Source of the DNA: Phycomyces nitens
Taxonomy: Eukaryota; Mucoromycota; Mucoromycetes; Mucorales; Phycomycetaceae
Assembly: GCA_022702545.1 (NCBI GenBank)
Contig: JAHRBC010000003.1
Location: forward strand, 7,502,001 to 7,566,000
Length of the DNA stretch: 64,000 bases
Direction of reading: 5' to 3'
How positions within the stretch are numbered: the first letter of the stretch is position 1; each line of letters opens with the position of its first letter. The notes beneath the pieces were generated by a model. The model was not told where the DNA came from. It saw nothing but the letters and a program-made list of their open reading frames with translations, and searched no databases. This document shows, piece after piece, positions 34,638 to 45,520 of the stretch. Made by a program: the position numbers and the translations under genes.

Positions 34638-37600
34638 TCAATAGGAGGAAATCGACGAGGAAGAGGGCGGGGACGAATAAGAAGTTTCGGATTGTGTAAT
34701 GGCATCGAGTGCTTCTGCAAACGCAGAGTAACGCTGTGCTTTGACCAGATCTACAGGCCCTACCAGTCCTTGCTGATGATAGTCGCCTAATCTCAAAAGG
34801 GCTTCCTTGTCGTCCAATTCAGCAGCCATTTCCCAATAAGCCAAGGCCTTGCGCATGTCCTGGTCTACACCAAACCCTTTCTCATAACATCTGGCCACCT
34901 GTACAAAGGCCCCACTGTCCCCCTTTTGGGCCATTGCAAACAGCCATTGGAATCCACGGCAAGGATCTTGAGGCTGGTTGTGTCCCCATCCGTGAAGAAG
35001 ATAAAGACCTACCATCAGACTGGCATCTTCCCTTTGCGGTCCATCCTGCTGAGATGCTGCCAAGAACCGCTTATAGGCCTCATCACGCCAATCATCAGCC
35101 TCTATGGGATCATTTATTGAATCTGCCATTGTGTGCTTTATATTGCCAATAGCCAAGTCTGCCAAGGGACCACAATCTAATTTGTGAGCAGTTTCATACC
35201 ACTCGAGTGCCTTGATGTAGTCTTTTGTGATCGAGTCAAGGTATCCATTCTCAAAGTATGAGCCAACCATCAATGCTGCCATACCATCTCCCAGCAATGC
35301 CGAATCATAATAGAGTTCAAATGCAATTGCATGGTCCTGAGATAGAACAGTGGTCGTCTTTGAATGGAGTCCTTGGTGATAGAGATGACCAAGTTCCCGG
35401 AGAGCTTCGGGTACTTTGTAGAGGGTGGCGTCTCGGTATAGTTGGATTGCAGCATGGTAGTCTCCCTGGCTAAAAAGTACACGTGCAAGCTCATACTTGG
35501 CCTTTGGATGACCCTGCCTAGCCGCCTTGGCGAGGTATTTACGACCTGCGACTGTATTTTGGTCAAGACCTGCACACCCCTGGCCGTGGTACAGACCCAT
35601 TTGATACTGTGATTCACAATGACCTTGTTCGGCTGCTTTTCTGTACCACTCCAAGGAGTCTTTCTCACCACAAATCACACCAAGTCGCCACATTGCGTCT
35701 GTATGCTTGGCTACATCTGCAGCCCTTTTGTACCATTCCTTGGCCTTATTGATGTCTGGCAATGTCCCAGTCCCTCTGCCTGATTCATGACATTGGCCCA
35801 GTAGATAGCACCCCATACCATATGCTCGCACATCATCATTGTGTTTGGTGGGTGGAGAGTATGTAGCACGACATAAATCCAAGAATCCCAAGAGGTCATT
35901 CTGCTGCACAGCATGGCCTTGGAGGCGATAGGAGGCGAGCATTACCTGCGCCAGGCGTGTATTTGCTTTGCTAAACCATGTCACTGCCTCACGATAATCC
36001 TCCCTGCAGTGGTAGATTTCTGCCGCCCTGATCATGGCGAGTGAGCTGCCATTCTGGGATGCCGATAGATAAAAGGCAAGTGCACGGTCTGTCTGGCCTT
36101 GATCGACCCAGATTCCTTGCTGATAAATGTTTCCTAGCTCAACAAGAGAGTCGACATCACCTAGATGGGCAGCACGTTCAAGCCACTCGATCGTTTCACG
36201 CCCGTCCCACGTCCGATCCTGGCAATGGTCCTGAGCCAATAAGAGGGCATACGCTCGCATGCAGCCTGCATGACCTGCAGAGACACCTTGTTCGTATCGC
36301 TCCTTTGCCTCCTCTTCTTTACCATTGTCTATAGCCATCTTTGCAAGCATGTACGCAGCCGCTCCCTCGCCCTCATCTGCAGCCTGACAGAGCCACTGCT
36401 TGGCAGAAATAGGATCTGAAGCCTCGAGGAGACAGCCAAGCAAATAGCGAGTTTCCCGTGCCTGGTGGCGAGTCTCTGAATTATGGTGGTTCATGTCTGC
36501 CAAAAAAGGCTCCAGTTGTCTTGCCAATTCTAATGCCTTGGAAACCAGTCGGTGTCTAGCACACAGCTTTGCCAGGCGGAACCGTGCGCGTATCTGTATC
36601 CAGTGCGCTACAGGCTGTGGTGTAGTCAGGGCAGCGTCGTACCACGTCATGGCCTCCATGTCCAGGTTTCGTGTTTCACACAATGCACCCAACATTTCAA
36701 ATGGCTCCACCAAAGTCTCCTTCTTTGCGTCTTGTTCTGTCATGTCACGCAGATACGACCGCACTTCTCGCTCGTCTTCCGTAGTTCCCCTGCCTTTTAA
36801 TACAAGCCTGGCCTTTGTCAACCGAGCCAACCAGCCAACCTGACTTTGCAGTGGCTGCTGGGCTATCAGTCGATCATAGTGATCAAGTCCAGTCTTTCCG
36901 GTGCTTTCCACCAAGTCTGCCCACAAAAGACCTGCCCTGATAATTTATAAGTTTACATGTATTGGAATCCAAACTACATCTGGGCCTTACTTGGTATAAC
37001 CTAGTTTTTCTGCCTTTTCCAAACATTCAAGAGCAGTGGCAATACTGCGAGGGACATACCAGCCATTTTCGTGGTAGCGGGCCATTGCACACCATGCCTT
37101 TGGGAACCCCAAGGAAGCAGCCTCTTGCAACAGGCAAAACCCAAAATGGTGTCGCTCTGTCTGTTCCTCGGGTGTCCCCAATGGGTCTAGCCCATGGCCA
37201 GTCTCGTATACCTTGGCCATTTCACATAGACCAGCCGGGTTATGGTGCTCATAAGCAGCCTTCTTGAGCCAGACAATGGCTTCAATATGACGAGAGGGAT
37301 AGTTTGAGACAGGGTCAAGTAATATCTTGGCCAGTTGCACCATGGCGTCAGGGTTATTCTGTTTGGCTGCCTGTTCAAACAGGGTTTGAGCCCTGAGATT
37401 GTCAATCTGCGTTAGTGGAGGCATGCCATATAGGTAATAGAGACCGAGGCTATAAAGACCAGTGTGGTGACCATTCTCAGCTGCCTTGGTATACCACGAA
37501 AATGCTTCGACGCCGTTCTTTTCCAGAACAACCTTGCCGTCCTGCACCAGTCCATTGGCCAACATAAAGGCTGTCTGGAATTGACCATCTACGTGACCCG

Positions 37601-39535
37601 ACAGCGCACTCTTCTTGTAATAGGCAAAAGCTCTTTTAAGGCAAGGCTGGACGACAGACAGTCTGTGTCGCTTGTGATCAGTGTCCCAGACGCCTTCTTC
37701 GTAACACGCGCCGAGCCAATAATAGGCCTCATCATAACCTTCAGCTGCCAATGTCAATAGCTGATTAAAGCCAGCTCCAGGGTCCTTTGGCGTACACAGG
37801 CCCAGTATTCGGTATCGACCAACCATCAGCCTGGCCTTTTGCCTTGTGCGTTCTTCATAGACCGTCTTAAAGAGACCCTTTTCTGCCAGACATTTGGGCA
37901 AGACAGGAGAGTATGGAGAGTATGGAGAGTATGGAGAGGCTGGAGAGGCTGGAGAGGCTGGAGAGTCCGGAGAGTTGGCAGTAATTTGACCCTCTTTTGA
38001 TGCGCGTGTGTACCAAAAAAAGGCATCCGACCATTTCTCCTGCTGTTGATAGATGTCTGCCAGGGCCATTTGAAAGGTAATGGAGCCTGATTGTGCGGCC
38101 ACACCATAGAGGGCCAGGGCATCATCAAGGTCAATGGGGCAGTGGCGACCCTGAAAACGTTGCTGGCCTAGGAGTCCCAGGGCCCGCAGATCTCCCTGGC
38201 ATGCTGCCTTTGTGTAGAAATCATGTGCGCGCTTCTCGTCGCGAGACACCCCAATGCCTTGTGCATACATGATTCCAAGTGCCCGCTGGGCTGGAGGATA
38301 GCCCATATTAGCGGATTGTCCGAGATGGTCGAGGGCACGCGACAGATCAACCGTCGTCCCCAGTTGGCCAAAGCGGTGGGTGATGCCTACCAAATAGTGA
38401 GCCAGAGCCGCAGCGCTAGATGACGACTTTCTTATCGATGCCGCTTGTTCATAGCAGCAGAGGGCTTTGGGATAGTCTTGTGGTACATGGCCGCCTTCTT
38501 CGTAAAGAGATCCGAGTTGCAGCAGTGCCCTTATATTGTCCTACACAGTTGAGTTGGTATTTATATTATACGTAAAAAAAGGTTTCTAACCTGTTCCGAG
38601 GCCAGAGTGAGCCAATGCACTGCACTTTTCATCAAGACCTGGCGTTGGTCTGCAGCCGACAAGACCGGCGATTCATCGACCCAGGCATCGATGTGTTGGA
38701 TCAAGAGCATCCCCAGCCCAGCCTGAGCATCTGCCAGACCTTGCTTGGCTGCCTTTTCGTACCACGTGCGGGCCCGCATTATTCGATTATCCAAAGGCAC
38801 CATCGGCCGGGAATCTCGTTCGCAGTATAGACCGAGAACATACTGTGCCCGTGGGTCAACAATGGCAGCAATATGTAGCAGGTCGAGTGCCTTTGGTATA
38901 TTGGATCGTACCCCATTACCGGTGGCAAGGAGGATTCCGACCTGGTACTGTGCCATTGCTCGGACAGATGGGTCCTGCTGTCTGTCAGCTGCCTGTTCAA
39001 ACCATGCCAAAGCTTCTACAGAGTCTGCATGCTGGTCTGGTGTCCAGCCATGGATATAGTATACGCCAAGAGGGTAAAAGGCGTCAATGTGACCTTGATG
39101 GGCAAGTAGAAATAGGCGTTCAAATTCATTTGGGACTGGCTGGGATTTGCGAGCTGCCAATCGAACAAGGTTCCCTTGAAGACTAGAAGACGGATTGGTT
39201 GAGGCGGTTGTTGTGGTTGAGTTGGCAGTGGTCCCAGAATTGGCTGAGGAGAGAGATGAAGATGGAGAAGTGGATATGCTGGGTGGAGGTGAGGACAGGC
39301 GGGTGGGATAGAGGGCATTAAAGGTGGTCTGTGGACGACGGGGACACAAAAAGTCTAGGAGCGGTGTAGAGGGCAGTAGATCAGAAAGAGAGATGCTCTG
39401 GAGATAGTTTTGTACAAGATGGCTAGAGGGGTCAAGGGAGTGTAGGGATTGTTGGCGGGTTTCTGCGCTGCTGTAGCGTAGAATCTGGCGATGACTGGTC
39501 GAGTAAAAGAGGTCTTGGCTTATCTGGCTACCCAT
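34638..39535 (-). CDS. Giant Sel1-repeat (HCP-like) protein, about 1,597 aa
   Basis: ATG at 39535 (MGSQISQDLFYSTSHRQILR) is preferred over the upstream in-frame start, which lies in AT-rich promoter-like DNA. Exons: 38591-39535, 36991-38540, 34638-36936, adding to 1,598 codons. After about 170 disordered residues the protein is one long array of Sel1-type helical repeats, e.g. AFYPLGVYYIHGWTPDQHAD, SEYQ-like AYYWLGACYEEG, ALYLYG-type A.A...YEKAA.QG cores. These make a superhelical protein-binding scaffold; relatives adapt chitin synthase (Chs4/Skt5) or ERAD (Hrd3). No signal peptide, membrane helix or CaaX is seen, so it is probably cytosolic. A 9-base minisatellite (37909-37972) encodes SPASP/SPYSP between two repeats. 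Partner unknown. Confidence 0.85.
37905..37975. repeat. In-frame 9-base coding minisatellite in the Sel1 gene
   Basis: On the plus strand the unit is ggagagtat/ggagaggct, repeated about seven times without loss of frame. On the coding strand it yields SPASPASPASPYSPYSPYSP, a flexible proline linker between Sel1 repeats. Length variation between strains is likely. Confidence 0.8.
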
Positions 39536-40506
39536 GGTTGAATAGCGTAAAACTGTCAAATATGAGTTTGGTGGTGGTTGTTTTGTTTTAGGATGCAATG
39601 CAATGCAAACCAAATAGACTTTTTTATATATATTTAAGCCAACCAATCCAATAGGTTTATATATTTAATTTTCGACAAGAGATTGTAAAAGAAGATGCTC
39701 ATCTTCGGCGCCTAGATGAATATTTTATACTGAATCAAAGAGTCAAATGGCTGACAGGCGTGACAGACACAGACTGACAAGCCAAAGCCTTCTTTATTGC
39801 TCTGTCTTTTTAGTTGGCACAAAAATAGCTTTATATACTCATTTTATATTTTTGGTTTGAACACCTTCATCCCTTTACTTTTCTTTTTATATTATTATTA
39901 TTAATATTATTATTATTCCAATCACTCGTCATTATCTGACAATGGCAATTGCTTACAATGAAACCATTTCTTATACACCACTTTAATCTTCTGGACCTCT
40001 TTGGTTGCCCATATTCATCCTTGTCTACGTCACAGTACAACGTAGTCATCATACGAATCCTACTTCTCTTGGAAAGATTTTTTTAGGGAGGTTGCGTCAC
40101 CTAGGAATTTCGACACAAAACAAAACCAAGGGAGGGGGGTAGGGGAGGGGGGTTGAGGCTCAAAAGCCATTTTTCTCTCTTTCTCTCTTCTTTTATTCTT
40201 TCTATTCTTAAATCCACTTTAACCTCCCTCTACCCCGTTAGAATACACACAAACAGCCCTTGGCATTCACAACCCTAAGCAAGCATAGAAGTCAACGCAC
40301 CTGTTCATGTTTTGTGAATCACTGGCCTGTAATCAACGATACTCCGAACAAGACAGTATAGAGCAATATCACCATAATCGCTCTCTTAAAGTGAAAAAGA
40401 AACTTTTCCAAACGGCTTCTTAAAACCAATTCTTCTTTTTGATCTCCCTTTCCTCCCTAGCCAATTTTATTCTTCTTCTTTATTATTATTTTTATTTGTA
40501 ATCATC
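39536..40506. other. Divergent promoter region, Sel1 gene / eIF5
   Basis: A 970-base spacer separates the leftward Sel1-repeat gene and the rightward eIF5 gene. It holds a TTATTA array (about 39891-39917), pyrimidine-rich stretches (40170-40230, 40440-40500) typical of strong fungal promoters, and a G-rich GGGGGGTAGGGGAGGGGGG tract at 40134-40152. No coding frame. Confidence 0.55.
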
Positions 40507-41919
40507 ATGTCTGCTATCAACGTACGCCGCGATGTCAAGGATTCATTCTATCGTTACAAGATGCCTCGTTTGATCGCAAAGGTAAGCCACTTGTCATTAA
40601 TTCTGGTCTAATCCATAAACAAGGTTGAAGGCAAAGGTAACGGAATCAAGACCGTCATTCCAAACATGACTGATATTGCGCGTGCTCTTTCCCGCCCCTC
40701 TTCCTGTAAGCCAATATTATTAATAATAATAATAATAATTTTTTATTATTTAATTTTTTTTAAAAAAAATAAATAACAAATGACTGTGATTCCTAATCTC
40801 ATTATTCTTGCAATCTAGATCCCACAAAGTTCTTTGGTTCTGTGCTTGGTGCCCAGACAACCTGTGATGACAAGAACGAACGATACATTGTAACCGGAGA
40901 ACACGATGCCGAAAGACTCCAGACTATCCTTGACAGCTTCATCTCAAAGTTTGTCCTCTGTTCGTCGTGCCAGAACCCCGAGACTGATATCGTAAGTTGG
41001 GCCGCCCAAATGTTTTGAATGTTATTTATTAACCGCGGATACTTGGACTTAGATTATCAAGGGTAGTGATATTTGGATGGACTGCAAGGCCTGTGGTGCT
41101 CGCAACATGGCCGATATGCGCCACAAACTCTCTACATACATTCTCAAGAACCCTCCTGCCCAGGCTGTCAAGAAGCAGCGTAGACAGCGCATGGCTGCTA
41201 CTGCCCAGGCCAACGGAACCGATGAACACGGCATGCCCGACCAGGAGCTCCAGGATGATGATGGTGGAAATGGCTCGGATGATGACCTCATCACCCAGCG
41301 TATCAATAAGGAGGCAGCTGGTCTCAAATTGGAAAGCAAATTGGCTCAAGAAGGATGGTCCGAGGATACTAGTGAAGCCGCAGTAGCTCAGCGTATGAAG
41401 GAGCTCAATGTAAAGTCTGGATCATTTGGTAATGGCGACGACGACGACGAAGGTGAAAACAAGTACGAACAGTTTGGCGAGTGGCTCGAAAAAGAGGATT
41501 CTCCTAGTGACGATGTCATCATTGCCAAGGCTGAGGAGTTGGGTGTATTTGGAAAGTACAAATCTGTCCAGGTCTTGATGCAGTGTATCTTTGATGCCTC
41601 TGTTGTCACCCAGATCCCCAAGCGCACCGAGCTCCTCAAAAAGTTTGTCAAGGATGATGAGAAGCACCAAAAGGCTGTGTTGGGTGGTATCGAACGATTG
41701 GTCGGCAATGAATACAAGGACACCTTGCTGAAGAAGATGCCCAAGATTCTTATGGAACTCTACAATGCCGATATTATTGAGGACGATGTGTTTATCAAGT
41801 GGGGAGAGAAGCCCTCAAAACGCTATGTCGACAAGGAAGTGTCCAAGGAAATCAAAATTGCCGCCAAGCCTTTCTTGGAATGGTTGGAGAACGCCTCGGA
41901 AGAAGAAGAATCTGATTAA
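40507..41919 (+). CDS. TIF5: Eukaryotic translation initiation factor 5 (eIF5), 398 aa
   Basis: Exons: 40507-40581, 40624-40705, 40819-40991, 41053-41919. eIF5 is the GTPase-activating protein for eIF2 in the 43S/48S complex and anchors the multifactor complex. The N-terminus [20 protein letters not shown] contains the conserved arginine region near residue 15. The body has [20 protein letters not shown] and a zinc ribbon (CSSC ... CKAC). A basic linker (KKQRRQRM) and an acidic segment ([15 protein letters not shown]) lead to the C-terminal W2 HEAT domain, which ends in the aromatic/acidic box [16 protein letters not shown]. Length matches the family (about 400 aa). Three small introns cluster at the 5' end. 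Confidence 0.96.
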
Positions 41920-42145
41920 AGACAATGGTGAGGATATGTCTGTAGACAGGACAGATGATATCAATAAACAAGCAACAACAAAAAAAGCACAATAAAAAAA
42001 TATAGCAACATCCTCATAGTAAGGTATCCCCTTTATCCCTCACAATATGTCTTTACCAATTCTAGTTAAATAGGCAAGGGGTATAGGGACAAAGTAGGAG
42101 TGGTATAATGGACAAAAGATTTTTTTAGAAAGTAAAAGAGTAAGA

Positions 42146-42181
<36 letters not shown>

Positions 42182-42970
42182 TAGGAGGTGCAGTACGAGA
42201 ATCTATAATAAAAAGATGGAACTTTGGGTTCGTTTTGGATTAAATATGATGCACCAAGCAAGGGCAAGAAAGAAAGAAAAAAGACAACCAGGAGGCCTTT
42301 CGTGAGTCTGCGGTAATGGGTTGAATGCATGCATCTTGCCACTACTCTTGGCCACCACATCCCTTGAAGCATAATCGGCCGCCATCCTTCTCTTTCAAAA
42401 TCATACAGTCTCGATTTTTGGCGGCCTATTGACCGAGGCGCATTTCATTCTTTTTCATTTTTTGTAAATACAAAGGTGTCCCTGCATTTCTGTTACTGTA
42501 TTGCCCAGCACAAACACCATCATTAGAGATCGTCCAAACATAATATTGACTTACTTCACTTTCAAATGGCTGTCGATCGAGCAAGCCAGATTTTGTTCTC
42601 GATTGCGACAAAAGGTTATTTATTTGGTTTGGTCCGTTAATGCTTTGTATTAAATCGCCTCCAATATGCACAGGGCAGTATTGCAGGACCAAGCAGCCAA
42701 AACACTCTGGTTGCAAAATTAGATGGCTCTCGTCTTAGCACGCGTATTTCCCCAATGTGCGGATCATGTATTCTCGTATTCAGATATAGCTCGGCAGTGC
42801 ATGCGAGTTGTAGGATACATATATTGTTGATCATCCTTGGGCAATGCTGCAATCAGGAGTGCTTGTGCTGGCTAACTTTCCAATTCAAACAATCTCGTTG
42901 TCCATATATTATCCTCTCTTATTCTAGCTCTCCTTTCTCTCTTTATCTCTTAACAATCCTCAATCGATCG
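41920..42970. other. Intergenic spacer with GA tract
   Basis: Holds the eIF5 3' flank, a long (GA)n tract at about 42147-42178 and the promoter of the next gene. The pyrimidine-rich block at 42915-42955, just before the ATG at 42971, is promoter-like. No gene was recognised on either strand. Confidence 0.5.
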
Positions 42971-45118
42971 ATGGGCCTACTGAACTTTGTGAAGCGCAGC
43001 AAAAAGGAATCTTTGCCGGATCCAATTGTTGTCGAAAAGGATGAACCAGAACCCTTGTCTCTACCTGATCTAGAGGCCTTTAGATCACCTATTGCCGACA
43101 CCTTCATGTCCCCAACTGCCACGGCCACTGTCTCGCCTGATGCCAGCTACAGTCTGCTTGATGACATTTGGAAAGAATTGACGCCTAGTCAAGGTAATAC
43201 AATCATCTTTAATACCGGTCTACAAAACCAAAAATGATCAACTGGCGATGTCGCCATGTGAGCCTAATGAAGGCAAGGGGCCTAGATTTCAACAACGATC
43301 TCATACTTGTTCTTGTAGCTGCCGTGTTGCCTACGCCGCCTGTACCTCTGGTGTTTACATCAATCCCTGCAGTCCAGCCCAACCACCCCATAACGCATGA
43401 TCTTCGTAGCCCTAGAGTCTCCTCACCAGCCCGTCCGCCTCCTGTGTCGACTCCTATTAGCCCACCAGTAACCCCTCTATCCAAAGTAGGTCCCCAGCCT
43501 CCATTCATGAGAACCGCCGAAGCCGATCCAGAACCAAAGGAAGCTCGCATCGTACGCTCCCCCTCTCGCCCAGTGCTGGTTAAAAAGACTCCAGAATCTC
43601 CAAAGCCAAGACAGCTCCAGCACTCTCCGTCTGTGCCCCTGCTCTCATCAGTCCATCCTATCCAGCTTGGCCAGCCTCCGGTGGTCTCAAAAGCCCTCAT
43701 GAGCCGAATGAAAGAGAGACATCGCCAGGAATACCGTCTTACGGCCCAACCGACCTCCCAGGACCGCCAGATCAGTTCGCCCTCGATGCCTAATCTTTAC
43801 CGCATGGCAAACGAACAGCAGGTGGCGTTTATGCCTCGCCACAAGCTGCCCCAGTCCAAGTCATTTGGGAGATTAAATGTTCCTAACAACATGGTCCAGC
43901 CTCCCTTGACCATGGACATCTATCGGCAGCCTGGTCTCCAAATGCAGGTGAGAGAACAAGGCAAAAGCAATATTAGGCAATTGTGGGACAACATTTAATT
44001 ACACAATAACTAATGTTTAATTCTTATCTCCACAGCCTGATATCCTGCCGATACATCCCATGTATCCTGGGCAGCCTGCTCCTTTTATGTTGGCAGATCG
44101 CCCAATGCACAGACCTGACCTGTTTGGCCAATCCCAGTTGCAAAGATCCAAATCAGCCTATCCAGCTATGCAACAGGAACCCATCGTGGCCAGCGTGCGT
44201 CGTCCCCTCCTGACATTTGACCCCTCTGAGCAGCTTCCGCCACCACCGCCACCCAACACCACTCCCATCACTGGCGACATTTATAAGAAGACCAAGCCAG
44301 AAAAGAAGGGCGAGAAAAAGGGCGATGCTGCAGAGCCGGTGGTGGCCGACAAGTCTGACAGGGACACGGAAGTCAAACCAGATACACGACCTGCTCTGTC
44401 CCACGTCAAACCGTTGCTGATTCACAAAAAGACCAGGTCAATGTCAGATCATTCTATGAAGCGGATGCCCATCACGCCTCCCGAATGGGTTCCTCCAGTG
44501 CCTATGCCCAGTGTGTCTCTGAACGATTCAGATATCCAGAGCAAGAGGTCTGCGCTATCGGTAATGAGCCAGGACAGGATCATCTGCCGTCTCTCAAGCC
44601 TGCCCAACAAGCTCAAAAAGGAGCTGGGATGGATGCGCATGCGGAAAGCTCATTATTCAGTGCCCAATCTGCCTCTGTATGCAGAGACTGAGGATGGCAA
44701 AGAGTGCGAATCAGTTGTTATTTCAGAAGAAGAAGAAGAAGAAGTTAATGAGCAACCACACCATCGTCACCCCGTCTACCAACAGCCGATGATGTGTAGT
44801 CCAAGACAGTCCCACCCATGGCCTCCTGTGCATTATTACCACCAGCCATATCCATTCTATTCTCCGCCCGTCTGTCACAAACATGCGCCAATCAGTCGTA
44901 CTTCTTCTAGTCGAATGCTCGTGGAAGAAGGACGCAAAGTACGATCGTCCTCTGGTGGTTCTCGCGGGTGCAAGAAGCACCAACACCACCATCACCACCA
45001 TCACCATCACTACCCTAACCCAGCCTATTTCCACAGCCAGACTAGCTGTGGGTCGGTTTCACATGGCCATGGACCTGAACCAGAAGCCGAAGACAAGGTG
45101 GTGGAGGTGGAGGCGTAG
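42971..45118 (+). CDS. Hypothetical proline/serine-rich disordered protein (644 aa)
   Basis: Exons 42971-43193, 43319-43947 and 44036-45118 join in frame to 645 codons. The start MGLLNFVKRSKKESLPDPIV has MG at positions 1-2 followed by basic residues, compatible with N-myristoylation or membrane contact. Most of the protein is disordered and Pro-rich with many SP sites and repeated short motifs of the type SPSMPNLYRM / HSPSVPLLSS / AHYSVPNLPLY, which may be kinase or docking motifs. The C-terminus has an acidic EEEEEEVNE run, then a His stretch (HHHHHHHHHY) and ends EDKVVEVEA. No catalytic domain is seen. A signalling scaffold or polarity factor is possible. Confidence 0.75.
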
Positions 45119-45520
45119 TCTATATCTTTATATAATTAATAAATACATTATGTTTTTCTAAATTACAAAAAGCACACAATAACAATTGTGCCAGAAATAG
45201 GAGACCAATTTGTATATTCTGCCTTTATTGGCCTGTGGATAAACAACCAAATCATTAGTTTCCAATGGCCCTTATTCCATAGGCTGGCCATTAAATGATT
45301 GGACTAGATCTATTTTCAAAACACTCATAATTCACAGTAAAAGGATCGGAATCAAAGTTGAAGGGGTTTTTTCTTGTGTCCCTCGCTATTTTTAAATCCT
45401 TGTCACCTGTTACAAATTTGGGCCAATCAGGTTGCCATGGCAATCGGACGGGTCCCCATTTATAGTGTTTTTATTATTTTTGCTTTCTTTCTCTTTCATC
45501 TTTCTCTTGTTCGTCTTTAG
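45119..45520. other. Chitin synthase promoter region
   Basis: A 400-base spacer. TTTATAGTGTTTTTATT at about 45459 is TATA-like, followed by a pyrimidine-rich CTTTCTTTCTCTTTCATC stretch just before the ATG at 45521. Confidence 0.5.
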
